This document shows positions 51,057-64,000 of a stretch of 64,000 nucleotides of DNA, in pieces. Position numbers and translations under genes: made by a program. This stretch comes from Pipra filicauda. Its lineage: Eukaryota; Chordata; Aves; Passeriformes; Pipridae. The notes beneath the pieces are model-generated. The model saw nothing but the letters and a program-made list of their open reading frames with translations, made no database searches and was not told the origin of the DNA. The stretch covers positions 372,001 to 436,000 of the forward strand of contig NW_024104529.1 of NCBI RefSeq assembly GCF_003945595.2, given 5' to 3'. Numbering within the stretch: the stretch's first letter is position 1; each line of letters begins with the position of its first letter.

Positions 51057-51872
51057 ACTTTTTGTTTCCAGCCAAATTTATTTAGACCCAGTTTACAACT
51101 ATTTGATCTTAGGCTATCCCCTATCCCTCCCCAACACATTCTTAGAGAACAAACACACCTCCTCCCCTCAGCTGCACTCACCAAGCTAAATCCTCCAAAC
51201 CTTTTGTCTCCTCTTGGGAAGGGAAGAGGGAACTTAGAGCTATCCAAAAGCTACCTACCTTACCAAACATGACTATTCTAAAACCATTACATTTCAAAAC
51301 TTACAGAATTTATTTTAAATTTAAAAAAAAAACAAACAACATAATAAGTTGTTCTCTTCTCCAAATTATGAGAAATTTCCTAAGAAAAATCAGCTGGCAA
51401 CACACAAAAACATCACTGCTTGTCAGTGGGGAACTGGAGAAAAAGGGAAGATGCTTTCCTACCTTCCTGAATTTCAGCTCTCTGCCACACACAAGAGAAC
51501 TTCTCAAACTGGAGTTTCTTCCTCTATCTGCTTTTGAGAACTTAAAATCACTGTCACAGAAATATTCTTCTCTTTTAGCTCTGGTTAATTTTAGGCCTGC
51601 AGCATACTTCCTCGTCTAGACTTTGTGTCTCACCCTTCCCAAACGTGTACTACATAGTGCTCCTCCTCATCTTGTCCTTCTCCCTTATGAGGACACAACT
51701 TAAATTTGCACCAAGCCACTTCTCACTCTTGTATCAAAATTCATCATCCCAGTTTTCCCCCACAGATACTTTTAACCCATATTACTCCCTTTCCATTCCT
51801 GCACACCTTTTCCCTTCCCTCTTTAAAGCACCAGATCAAGATAACTTAACTTATAATGTATCTTATGATGTA

Positions 51873-51940
51873 TCTTTTATATATATAAATCATATCTATA
51901 TATATCTCTTAAGTATATATAATATCTTATATATAACCCA
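51873..51940. repeat. TA-rich low-complexity patch
   Basis: Contains atatatataaatcatatc, tatatatatctc and tatataatatc in close succession. Confidence 0.85.
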
Positions 51941-54900
51941 GATGACTGGGTCAAGGTAGATCAGTTCAGTTGTCTGCAAAAAATACTGTTCCTCCTTCAT
52001 TTTGCATGGGCAGAGCTTTCCCTCTGGATTCACCACCTCAACATCTGGAATTTCTGCCATTTGCCTGCTGCCTCTCCTCCCACATTTCAATTACCCTGGC
52101 TGATCAGTCATCTCTGCATCACCCTATTAATCAACACACAGCTACTCTTTTACCTTTTCCCTTTGCCCATTTCCCTCACTGAAACTATCAGGAAACTACT
52201 GCTAGTCTTTGTGGTGGTGTCAGAATCCGCCCCACAGTAAGAGTCTGCACCTAAAATGATCCTCTCACTTCAACTATCATCTGTTATGCTAACAAAGCAA
52301 GGGGAAAACAGCAGCAAAAACTCAAAATTAAAAATTGGAAGTTGACCCCTTTTACCAAAAAGCACTTTTTAATAACTTAATTTCTATAAATTAATTTTAA
52401 AACGCATAACAAAGTTGCAGAATAATAATTTCTTAATGAAAATGAAGTTAACAGCAAACAGAGTAATGCTTTAAAGCACTGGCAGGAAACCACATCGTAT
52501 CTCAAATCATCTTTGGTAGCAGCATCTTGTATTTGCAGCTACTTCAAACCCTTATGGAGAGACATTTATTTCTAAATTTTGGCATTTGATCAATTGTAAG
52601 ACAACCTTCAGTGACAGTACAGTCAAAAATCATTCTCTAAAGTCACCTTCTTCCTGGCCTCTCCTCCTGCAAATTCCACTTGATTTTTCTGGACTGGTCA
52701 AATAATTTTATTTTAGTATCTGAAAAGGCACTTCCCTTGGGTAATCCATAACAAGGTGTAAGAGGTTAAGCACCAGACCTCACACAGCAGCAGATTTGAA
52801 AAAAGGAGGCAAGGGGAATGAAGTGAATAAATATTTTTGAAAAACACAGATAAGTCTAAGGCAGAGTTGGCAGTTTAGCAGCAGCCACACTAAAACATAC
52901 TGTATCTCCTGGACACTGGCCAGAACTTGTGGATAACTGTGACACAATCTAGTGTTTGTGTGCGAGTTCTGCACCCCAAACAAACCAAAATCCGGTGGAA
53001 GGGCGGTGGGAGTTCCAGCCCCGCTCTCTGCAGTCTCCTGGCACCGTATAATTAGATCTTCAAAGGAGCAGTTCCAAGGAAAGTGGAGAATGAAGCGTGG
53101 CACAGAGCCAGACTGCCAGTGCCCAGGGCACCATATTCCGCCTCTGGTACGATACACACACAACCTTACTTGGGAATTACTCCTGCCAGCTTCCACCACC
53201 CTCAGGTCTCCATGCCAAGGCTATTAACTATCTGCTGCCTTTTCAAAGTTCATTTTGGAAACACAGAGGCAGCAACACAGGCAAATGCAGAGCCCAATCA
53301 TTATCCATTCTCTGTTTTGCTAGGAAATTAATTTTTCCAAACAGTAAAGCCTCTGAAGAACACAGGCTTCCCCTTTCCCTACCACATGGAGACAAGCAGG
53401 ATCCCAGGCAGCACAATTTATGAAAGGGAGTAAAAAGGGGAGAGGATGAGGAAAGGAAGCGATCCAGCAACCTATGCCAACAAAATAAAATGTGGAGCCA
53501 AAGTTAGACCCTCTAAGGAGTGCAAAGGCTGAAAATACTTAATCTTTTTTGCTTCACTGACAGAACTCTGTACAGCAAGAAACTCTACCACATTTGCCTC
53601 CCGAAGAATGAATGTTGATTTTGAGATTTTTCAGCCAAATTTTGGTTCCTTGCCTTGTCAGTTGTTTGTGAAGAGATATTATGTGTCTGTGTTCCCAGAG
53701 TGGCTGAAGTACTCTCACCACGTATGCATTCACTTGCATAAAAAGGAGAAATTCCCACTGGGATGATATTATATTTATAATTGGCATCAATGTGCTAATT
53801 TTGTAACTCACTGCTATTTTCCAACAGGAAGCAGCATAAGCTTTTAGCATGCTTTTCCAAGTAAAGCAAGACAACAAATTTATTTCCAATGGAGTCAGCC
53901 AAACAATTGCAACAAAATACTGCTGTTTCAAAGCCCAAACACAACAACCATGGTGAAATTCTCCACATGCAGCGCTGTGATCCAGAGTTTTCCAGTCACT
54001 TCTGCTCCAAATAAATAAGGCTGACCAAACGAATTCTGAAACATTTTAAAACTGTCAGGACACCAACGCTGATTTCCAGCAAATTTGGCTTAAAATGCTA
54101 AAAAGCATAGTTCATGCATCTTGCACTTTCTTAAAATAGTGAAATAGCAACCAAAGACAACAAGAGGGATTTTTGTTTAATAATGTTGCTCCTTGCTACC
54201 AAAAATCTCCTGAGTCTTTCACATCAGCATTTCACAGTCGCTCCACATTAAAATAAGTCACTAAAAAGAATTTTAAAATGCATTGGCATTGCCCATACAG
54301 CCTAAAAGCACTTGAAACAGCTGAAATAATGGCAATAGATTGGTCTTAAACCATCAAACATTTTAGGATTAAAAAATGGGGTTTATTGCCTCCATGTATT
54401 CTTAAAAATAGCCACTGCAAATCAGACATGTTCATTCACTAATACTTGTAGTCTAGAAAGTATTTAGCTTTGACAAAGAAATATTTAATGTACAGTGTAT
54501 TTTTTTATCAGGGGCGAGTAGACACTCACAATGCCAGAGTAAGTCTTTAGAAGACCTGAAAATGTTCTTGACAAAACTGGTATTCCACTATTTAAGGACC
54601 ATAACAGCTTGTCTCTAAAACACAAGGGCCCTGCCTCTGACTCTCAAGCCTAGAAAAAGGGCTGTAGAATCACATAGATGTTTTACAGGAAAGAACTCTA
54701 GAAGCTCCTTAAAAGATGGGACAAATTAGTACTGTGGGTTATTTTATGCTATTTCAGCGCTTAAAGCAAAATATGAAATTGTTTGGTCAAATGTTCAAAT
54801 CTGCACATCTGTTTTGATTACTCGTGCAAAGTAACAGAAGTTTAATGACAGAAAATCTAATTTTCCATTACATGAAGAGAGAGAGTTCTGCTACTTTCAG

Positions 54901-57900
54901 ATGAGCTGTGGAAGTCAACTCCTTTACAAATCCTCGAAGATTAAATCCTGTTTGACATATCCTACTACCACGAAACTTCATGCTGATAATTCTGAAAACC
55001 TAAATTCTCTGTTTATTCAAAAGAAAATGAAATGGGTGTAGTATCCCAGAAGCAGTCCTCAGTTATAACCTGGAAAGTTGAAGTGTACAAAAAAAGAGAC
55101 TAGTTCATTACCTACAAGGTATTAAGCCTCTGCTGCTTCAAGATTCACAACTGCTTTGAAACCTCCTTATTTCTGTGGCACAAAATGGTTCTGGGCCTGT
55201 CCAGCAGGAAAGGATCAACACTTCTAAACCACTGAAAGACCCCACCTAACAGCATCCAACTACAGTTCCTCTGAGATGCAGAGATAAGTCCTCTAAAGCC
55301 GTTATTCTCATTACTGAGGGAGGAATAAAGCCTGCAGCCTCGGGATCATCTGCTCAAAATTTGTACAGCTATAGAGAGGAGCCTGTGTCCTTGCTGGACA
55401 CACAGTGACAAGCTGAGGACACACTTACACTGCCAACATCACTCAATACACTTTGTGGGAGGCAGAATAAAGAAAACAACCTGACTAAACCAGGTACCCA
55501 CTCGCTGGGAGACACGTCAAATACGTGCCATGTGCAGGAGGGAACAGCACCAGATGTAGCCAGTACATGCTCTGATAAACATGGATCTTCCAGGTAGCTT
55601 CCCTATATCAAGCTTTAAAACATAAAAATCCTACAAACAGAGAGGGTCTTGAAACAAAAACAATTATTTATTTCCAGCAAACAGTAGTCTCAAGATGTAT
55701 TACGGCATAATAAACACAGAAAGGATCCACATGTACAGTTTGTGGCTCATTTACAAGCCTAATTCTGAAGTCCCTGAAATGCATGCTTGAACACTGACAA
55801 TAAAGTAGCTTTGGCAGAAAAAATATTCAGCAAAAAATGGTTGCAAAGCTAAAGAAAAATACCAGTACTATTGCAACAGCCTGCTGCAGTCTGTAGCTTG
55901 AACTGCTAAGCAACCAGCACATCATGTAGAGCACAAAGTAGAGGTTGAATTAAAGACAGAACTAAAAAACTATCCTTGGATGCCCCTATACCATCCTTAT
56001 AAACAAAGAAAAACATGGAAAAGCATAAAGTATTCAATCATAGCAACAGTTAATTAAAGTATACAAATTAGACAAAAACTTTCTGGTCCTTCGGGCTTAA
56101 AAAAAGAAAAAAAATCTTTCAAATTCTCTTCACCACCACACATCGTAGGAAACTTCCACTACTCCTAAATTTCTTAATGTTCATTTCTAAAAACAATTGT
56201 TAAACAGCAGACATACTGCAGAAAGCCCACACATTCAATTTAAAAATAGGGGGATTTTTGTTTTTGAATCAGACATGATTTTAGATAAGGTGAACTAAAA
56301 GCCAATTAAAAAACTTCAGTGATTTAGATGGCAAGTTGAAAGCAGTTCATATGGGCATATACACACATTTTTATTGTTACGCTAAAAAGACCAGCAACTG
56401 TCATATAGTAAGGTTTCATTACAGCTGTCTCAACTTGAAAAAATTTTAAAATTTAATATATACTTATTTTCAATGCAAATATTTTCAATTTAAAAATATA
56501 TACCATTTTAAAGTATATATCTCTCACCTGAAGATCTGACTAAAAACAATGAAAACATACCTGCCAGACAATTCAAAATACTAATTATTAATTGTTCCAT
56601 ATTAATTTCATATTTAGTAGACTTTCAGTCAGTTTTTACAGTGTAATGGCTCATTAATGAAGACAAAGTTCGTCTGGCCAGCTGTCAAACATAAAGCACT
56701 AAAGGAGGCTAAATTAAAGTGCCTGGGGAAAGGAATAGGTCACTTCCTATCAGAATTCATCATCTGCTGTTGTTCCTCATCCCCAAAATCTGAGTTAGCT
56801 GGAAAATTTACCTTTCTTGAGGCAGGAAACTTAAGCAAACCACCCGGCTGCAGCCTTAGCAAGCAAGGTATGGCTTTAAAGCCACTCCTGGGCAAACAGG
56901 AAACTTCAGTCCTCCTGAGACAGGCTCAACACACAAAGCTGGAGCTTAAGGAGATGACCAGGACCTGAGCAGAGAGCTACAGGTACTTGAGCTTTTCTGA
57001 TGTCTCTCTCCAGCTGAATAGCCCAAACCTGAACCGCTGCTAAAGGGAATCAGTGGAAGCGCTAAAAGCACAGGGCTCTCCCTATTTCTACCAAGACAAT
57101 CCCATTAGCCAGAACAGCCATCTTTCCAGGGTTCAAAGGACTAACCCCTAGATCAGACCTGAACCTACAAGTATTTATCAGCACCTATGCAGACAGAGGT
57201 TCGGTCTGGTTTGGATCCTGGTAGGAAAAGTGATGTCCTCCCAAATCCGCAGTGCAGATCCTGACATTGTACTTTGGAACAGCAAATCTGCCTTTGAGGG
57301 GAAACAAAAATGAGATCACGCAAGAAAAGTGAGGTTTTGAGATGAACTTCTGAGAGTCGTACTTTGAAATCCAGACTAGGAAGAAAGACACATCCACATC
57401 ATTCCTGGGACAGCAAGCCAAACAAACCAGGAGGGGGCTCACAAACAATTGCCCTTGTGTCAGATAATGCCAGGGATACCAAAAAGACATCAGCAAACCT
57501 TGAGCACAGCGACAGAACACCAGAGCAAGCCGGTCAGCAGATTTTGCTCGTACCAAAGAAATTTTCTCAAGGCCTAGCTCATACCAACAGCAGGAATTCC
57601 ATCAGGCAGCTGCACACAGTTCATTGCTTTCTTTGGTCATCTTACAGGAATTAAGAGAACTATGGAGGAATATTCCAAGAGTAATCAGGAAATCAAGAGA
57701 AAAATTCATCTGCCAAAACCAGACAGTATGTTGGAATTTTTATAAATTATTGTCAACTACAAAATGGTAATTTTCTGTGCTCTGATGACAACACAATATT
57801 TGCTCTTGTAATAAAGGCTGTTAACCTTCAGCAACAAGCCAATCAAACAAATCTCAGCAAGCAAATGAGAAAATAGTAGTAATAGTAATAATAAGAATTC

Positions 57901-59804
57901 TTCAGAAGCAAGACAAAGCTTTAGTGAAATATTTATCTACTTCATTGATTATCTGCTAAAGTCTTCGGAAATATTTTCCAGATGTTTTTTCCTTTGTAAG
58001 AGGACTATAATGTTTGAGTAGGAAAGTGAGGAGCACTGTATCAATTACTTCAAGGCTTTCTCTCTTATCAGAGAAGAACATGTTACAGTTTAACAGTAAC
58101 TTGCTGTCCTCTTTCCTCCACTTCACACGGTCTCTATAACCACACTCTGCAAACTGTTTCTCCCAGTCCTGCCTAAACCCCCCTCTAAACAGTATAATAA
58201 AGACAAACAGTTTCTAAGTTCTTCCTAGCTTAGATGCAGAGGTATTTCCCTTTTGCTGTTGTGTTCAATTTTTATTTTCTGGAAATCTTAACTCTTTTAA
58301 GTCTTTTCCTTCAGTGTTGTGATTCAGTGCCATCTCACAAACTGGAATACAGTTTTGCTGTTTAAGAGTCGACTTCTTGTTACCATTCCAGCCTTGGAGC
58401 TTCAATCTCTTCTAGTCATCTTTCAAACTACACCTTTATTTCCTTCACATTGTTGACACTTCTTCACACTGGAAAGTCATCAAAAAAAGTCCCATATAAT
58501 CTTTCTGATGCAGTTAAAACTTTGAAGAATCCTGCTAGCAAAGTCTACTTCTTTCCTATGGATTAACTGCAGCATTAGAGAAGAAAAGTAAAATCTGTAC
58601 TCACAGTCTGAGGCATCAAAGAATAAACATTTCTAAGGTCTATATGATCTTCTTTATTTTTCCATTTAATACCAGACTGCAAGGCTAGACTTTACAGAGA
58701 AGAACTGGGCCATTGCAGTTCATAGTTCACCAGGGCATAAACGTCCACAAACTGGGATCAAAGATCATTCACCTCTGAACTGAGTGAGGTATCTCCAACT
58801 ATTACTAAAAGGCCAGAGGAGATTAAGAGCGGGGCGGGTGGCCCATGGGAGCAAAACATGACACCAGGAAACATCCTGGCCAAAGTTAAGCAACATTCTG
58901 GGAGCAGAAGAGAAATGTAACCATGCCTTCCTGGGTTTTCAGACTGTCTAAATCTACATCCTCAATCTCCTCTTTGCCATAATGGCCACGCCTGAGTCAC
59001 AGATATCTGAAGTTTCTGAGGAAAAAAAATTACAACCCCATAAAAAATACTTAAACTATAAAGAAATACAGCGGCATTGTAAGTAATTTAGGCAATCATC
59101 TGTTCCATTTCACAGATTTAAGGAGGTGTTTTACATCAGAATGAAGACCTTGGCAATGTGCACAGACCATTTGGTCCCAACCTAACCAAGTACTGCCTTT
59201 GGTCAAGGTATTTCAGAAGTCTTCTAAAAGTCATTTGCTTGTGTTTGGGTTTTTTATTAAAAACCAAAACCAAAATAAAACACCCCCAACTTCAGTCCGT
59301 GACACTGAGCTGGGAGGTTCTGCCCTCAGTTCCTTACACCGGGCGAGTGGCAGTGTCTGTGCCCGAGCACCCACACCCAGCACAAGAACACAAATCGCTT
59401 CAACCCAGCACTGCCTGCCTTAACCACAAATTCCCTGGGAACTGAGATTATGTTTACATGACACCCGATGTCCTGGAGAGCGACTGGGGGTGAGTTCTCA
59501 GGTGCCACCGAGGTGTCGCAACACAGATCAGGCTGGATCCCAGACACACAGAGGAGCAGCTCCCCTGGCCAGCTGCCCAGCTCTGTTGTTGCAGCTGCTG
59601 AAGCCACAGCGCAGGAGAACTGCTTCAAATAAACAGAGTTACTGAGGGGCAACAGCTTCAGGAATACAGGAGTGGAAAGCACTTAAGGTTACAGAAATCA
59701 GACGTGATACCTCCACGAAAATTCTCTCTTGGTGTGTTTGTTTTACTGCTGTTTTTCAGAAGGCACTTTTGCTCTCTCGTCTAACATTGCTTTTCATCCC
59801 ACTA

Positions 59805-59973
59805 CTATACACAACAATTTCAGAACAACTTCCCCCAGATTTTTAGCATTGATCTGCATTTGCAAGTTTATCTTCTGAGGAGCTCCTTGAATTCCTATAA
59901 TCACACTTAGATGCTAATCAGAAACTTTAAAAAGAATATATGAATGTAAGGAAACAATTTTTTTTGTAACAAA
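59805..59973 (+). repeat. direct repeat copy 1 (~170 bp local duplication)
   Basis: From ctatacacaacaattt through gagctccttgaattcctata to ttttttgtaacaaa, this segment matches 60966-61136 in the same orientation. By eye there are about seven substitutions, a 4-bp indel and a one-base T-run indel, about 95% identity. Neither end carries recognisable transposon termini. Confidence 0.93.
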
Positions 59974-60965
59974 ATTTCTCAAGTATGTGAGGAAGGCCAT
60001 TTAACCTTTTATATCCTAAGTATTACCTAATTTATTTCAGTGCCACAATTCTCCAAACTACAGAAAAACGTTTGACTTCTACTTTAATTGCACGATTTTT
60101 TTTTAATAAAAGCTTACAGCAGAGCTTTTTTTAATTAAAAATTGTCCTAGAGGTCTCCAATGTACTACAATTCACATAAAAAATAAGTGAAGAAAAAGCA
60201 GTATTATGCATTTTCTGCTCTCCTAGTAATTTCTTGCAGAGATCTTTTTAAGGAAAAACAATGGATCCATTGATAAGACAAACAGAACAGATCCAACAGA
60301 TAACACAATCAAACCCTTAATGCTCATGCCCAGAGGTAAAGACATAAGAACAAAACATTGGCAGTGAGTATACATAAAAAAATGCCTAATGAACCAAATT
60401 AATAACTGTAATTACAGCATTAGCCATCTCTGGGTAACTTAGAAGTGAAACACTCAGACATTCCCTGTCACAACAGCAAGGATAATATTTTTGAATAAAT
60501 GGCATTTTAAAGATGATTATGATGATAAATTAAAAGAAAGTTTGATTATGCACAATGATTTTACAGACTGTAACGATAAGAGCTGTGACTGGGATAAAAA
60601 AAAAATGTCCTCCCTGCACTTCAAAATGCATTCTGCAGAGAGGAGAGTAAAAAAGCATTAATTCAGAACTGTACATCATTTTCTCACCATCTGTGCAAGT
60701 TTCTGGAACAAAACAAGGTTTGCTGTATGTCCAGGGCAGCTTTGAATGCTAGAAATTATATGCTAGATACGATAAATGTAGCTACTGCACTGACTCTGAT
60801 ATTTATAAAAGTTTATTGAATTGAACAATTAAAATGTGACACCTGAAACACAAATATGAGGGCTGGTACTCTTCACCTCCTCTTTTCTCCTCTTCATTTC
60901 CCCACTATCATCTTGCTGATTTAAAATTAAGATACAGTTTTTTGTTTCCCCTCATTCAACCATTG

Positions 60966-61136
60966 CTATACACAACAATTCCAGAACAACTTCCCCCAGA
61001 TTTTTAGCACTGATCTGCATTTGCAAGTTTATTTTCTGAGGAGCTCCTTGAATTCCTATAATCACTTACACTTAGATGCTAATCAGAAACTTTAAAAAAA
61101 ATATATGAATGTAAGGAAGTCATTTTTTTGTAACAA
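60966..61136 (+). repeat. direct repeat copy 2 (~170 bp local duplication)
   Basis: This is the partner of 59805-59973, 1161 bp downstream. It differs by an extra TTAC-type 4-bp insertion (cacttacacttag against cacacttag) and a few substitutions. Sequence outside both copies is unrelated as far as I can see. Confidence 0.93.
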
Positions 61137-62227
61137 ATGTTAACACACCTCACCTACTCCAAGTTTTCTGAATCAGGAAACAACTTGAAAACAAACCAAA
61201 AAAACTCCACAAGCTGCAACAGATTGTGCACCTACAGTTAAAGTCATAGAGAACACAGACAGGACTTTTGGGAAAAAAAAAAAATCAAATAATTAAGTAG
61301 GGCCTTCATGACCTCCAGAGGGAACTCAGGCAACCACAGCCTTCCCGGAGTGAACTTGCATTTGACAGTTCTCCTGTATTATGATAAAATCAGCGCAAGG
61401 GGACACAGAGCCTACTCACGTCACATTTGTTCCCATTCCCCAAGTGAATGAGCAATGAAATTACTGTTCAAGTTAAGGGACACAAGTGTTCCCTTCAGGA
61501 AAGTGGACACTCTGTAAAATTATATTTTTGACTAGAATCATCAGCTGCAGAACCATGAGTGGTATAAGGTAACCGAAGTTCTCATTGATAAAGAAGTGAA
61601 TCTGTTTTCAAAACATAGCAGGGAACGACAACTGAGGTTTCCACCTTGCTTTACCAGATGCCTTCTGCTGTATGAACTCTTGAAAATCTGGATGTTCTAA
61701 CAATCAGTCTCATTTCCTTGTTAATTGTACATATAATATACCTTGTGTTGCAGTGACCTTACTGTGCCTAAGAAAGGAACAATTACTCATGTGAAAAACT
61801 CCACTTCGCATTCAAGAGAAAAATGCAGGATGGAGAGGTCTGTCTCCTGCTGTAAACAAATATTAACACTGCAATGAATTAAAAGAATATGCAATAAATA
61901 CCTTTGAAAGTAACGTTCTTTATTGGCTTTCTCACAACTTTGGTTTCATTTATGTCAATGTGATACAAATAACTCACCTATCATCATCTGTTAAAGAGTT
62001 TTAAACACAGCCAAGACCTGCAATCATGCAACTGCAACATACTGTGAATAGATAATAGTTGCCAGCATTTCAGACAAATACATATACCAGTACTTTTATT
62101 CAGTGAATGTATGAAAATTAATTGCGTGGAGAGGGGTGAGGGGGCAAAAAGCCATGTTTGTCTCCCACGGATTTCACTTCCCATGAAACTGGTAAGATCG
62201 AGATATTTTATTCCCCAGTCACTGCAT

Positions 62228-62230
<3 letters not shown>

Positions 62231-62261
<31 letters not shown>

Positions 62262-62262
62262 A
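62231..62262 (+). repeat. (AAAAC)n microsatellite
   Basis: Reads aaaaaaacaaaacaaaac, then aaaacaaaaaaac. It is a simple A-rich tract. Confidence 0.9.
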
Positions 62263-64000
62263 AATCAGGAAGGATGGAATGACATAGCTAAAACCTATTT
62301 CCTCAAGTCTCTCTCAGGATGGGAAGATCACAACTGATGAACAAGACAAATATTTCACCCACTCAGGGAACCAGTTAAGTTTCTCCCATTTCCCACTACC
62401 TCATGTTTACAGTAGGAAATGAAGGCTGAATAAACAAGATGCAGAAGTAACATTAAATGTGTTACATACAGGCAAAGACAGCTTTGCTAGTTTTGCTCAT
62501 GAGAAGAAATCTGAATATTCCTTATATCCAAATAAAACTTAAGATGATTTGGTACATAGATTATTAGATACCAAAATGAGCTGCCAAGGAATTTTGGCAC
62601 AAATTCATGGGAATTGCAAAAATAAAGAAACATACCTGACAAAGTTCCACAGCACTGGAAAAATTAAGTGTTCTTGAGCACTGAGAGCAAAGGGCAAAGA
62701 TTTCCGGGCTTTCTAATGTGTGTGGCTTCTCTTACCATCACATCCCTTCCTTTCTAATGCTGATACTTAAAAAAAAAACCAACATGTTTTCACAGGACAT
62801 TTTTGCCCAAGAGTCCACAATGGCAGAACTGGCTGTTAAGAATAACCCTTGCTCTCAGTACAGGCTGTTTTCTTACGTGCTTTCTGCACCCAAGATGCTA
62901 ATAAGAAAAAAAATTAAAAGCCCCATCCAATCCAAACAAAATCTTTTAAAAAAAGCACACGCATATATGCAGGATGCCAAGACAAGATCGACCCTTCTGC
63001 AATTGATTTTTAAATTCAGAACCAGAAATGGGCAATTTAGTATCTTTTTCATATTGAACATCTAATCCTTTAAATGATTATTCTTCCCACACGCAACACA
63101 CTGAAAAACAATTGCAGAGCTCTGAGGAAAGCCAGCACCTGCAGGAAAGGGTTTAATCTGGCAACTGCTGGTGTTGTTGAGTTATTCATCACATAAATCT
63201 CTTATTAAGTCCCACCTCTTTCCTGTAGTTCCAACCGTTGGAGTTTGAGAAAACAGACCTCGTTTCATGCTAAACTCCCACCACTAAGCAGCTGAATCTC
63301 CTACATTACTTAGGATACTGTTCGTGAGAGCAGACTTCACATGGAGTCATGCAACATCCTGTTCCAAGCCAAATGCTCCAGATGGGATATGTTTCACTGC
63401 TGCCTCCCCCTCCCCAGCCCATTTAAGCTTGTTCTTTTTTCTTTGAAAGCATTTATCCCAAACTGATGCTGTAACAGCATGCTAAAACTGACCTTTTAAG
63501 AAAAATACAGACAACCCAAAATTTACTTAAAAAGAAAAAAATCCACACCACTTAAATTACCAAAATATTTGCGTTAGCTAACCAATTAGCAAAACTATGC
63601 ATATAAGAAAACAAATCACTCGATGCAGCTCTATACTGCAGGAAAATCTGCCCTGTTTCAGAGAGTTTACTAATCATTTAAAAGCTTAACATTGTCACGC
63701 ACGTTACTAATCTAATGGAAGTTCTCATCGACATAACAAGGAAAAAACTGTCTAGTCTGCTGATCACTCTGAATGCTGGCAATTGCTCAAACATCTGCTA
63801 AAGGTCAGATTTCCACTGCATGGAACCAATCAATGAAGCTACACAACACTCCCAGCGCCATTGGAAGTGCCAAACAAAGACCACTGTTTTACATAAGCAA
63901 AGAAACTCAGCCTGAAATCTTCCAAAACACTACCAGCAAAGTCCTCGCTCCTGTCCCCACACTGCGCTCCCCTACCTGGCAGTGCCTGTAAAGATTTATT

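Larger units (their letters stand above)
50406..64000 (-). other. JMJD1C: JMJD1C intron 1 (partial)
   Basis: This is sequence upstream of exon 2 in gene sense. It is AT-rich to the right edge with no CpG island, so exon 1 and the long-form promoter are outside the window. Notable contents are the A-rich block at 50954-51056, the TA-rich patch at 51873-51940, the direct duplication pair near 59.8 and 61.0 kb and the (AAAAC)n tract at 62231-62262. Open frames here (for example 139 codons at 52780-53199 minus and 123 codons at 57185-57556 minus) show no recognised motif. Confidence 0.85.

Noticed and set aside
50802..51272. 156-codon plus-strand frame rich in Lys, Asn, Pro and Thr
   Set aside because: It runs through an A-rich low-complexity tract. 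A processed retrocopy with poly-A tail was considered, but there is no poly-A signal or recognisable protein.
54661..54715. Possible minus-strand CR1 3' end (tagaatcacataga)
   Set aside because: Similarity is limited to a few short words with gaps and could be chance.
59110..59140. MIR-like words (tccatttcacagatttaagga)
   Set aside because: A single short block matches and the adjacent MIR blocks are absent.
60095..60142. AT-rich hairpin (aataaaagctt / agcttttttt) with an AATAAA-like word
   Set aside because: Low-complexity A/T sequence pairs readily by chance, and there is no sign of a transcript end here.

Overview
The window is vertebrate, most likely avian, genomic DNA. It holds an interior piece of one large gene on the minus strand, the histone H3K9 demethylase-family gene JMJD1C (KDM3C/TRIP8). 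Two coding exons are recognised by their protein sequence and exact splice sites: exon 2 (50241-50405, 55 codons) and exon 3 (13-126, 38 codons). Both are phase 0 at both ends, so they join in frame. Everything between them is one ~50.1 kb intron (127-50240). Everything from 50406 to the right edge is intron 1. Exon 1, with the long-form promoter, must lie beyond position 64000, and exon 4 lies off the left edge. The avian call rests on CR1 LINEs whose 3' end carries the ATTCTATG-type repeat, on few other repeats, and on the compact AT-rich intron sequence. The species cannot be named.

From left to right: exon 3 is at the edge, with an unusual C10 run in its 3' splice site. A long imperfect palindrome lies at about 680-876 and an ancient MIR fragment at 1471-1575. 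A 1.5 kb CpG island (about 4400-5870) sits inside intron 2, 4.3 kb upstream of exon 3 in the gene's sense. It carries GC boxes, an ETS site, a YY1-like site, two CACGTG E-boxes, a D-box/NFIL3 palindrome and a 3-4-3 patterned pentanucleotide array. It is the best candidate for the internal promoter of the shorter JMJD1C isoform, which lacks the N-terminal ~180 residues. A second GC-rich block lies at 8530-9030.

The rest of intron 2 is AT-rich unique sequence with an ancient CR1 (14915-15545), a much less decayed CR1 3' end (22501-23335) and several small tandem repeats. Intron 1 (50406-64000) holds an A-rich/G-tract block near exon 2, an AT-rich patch and a ~170 bp direct duplication (59805-59973 and 60966-61136).

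No RNA gene, CRISPR array or complete independent protein gene could be supported. Most open frames over 60 codons are chance, especially in the CpG island and CR1. The most interesting features are the internal CpG-island promoter with its regulatory grammar, the long palindrome next to exon 3, the C10 splice-acceptor tract and the intron 1 duplication.
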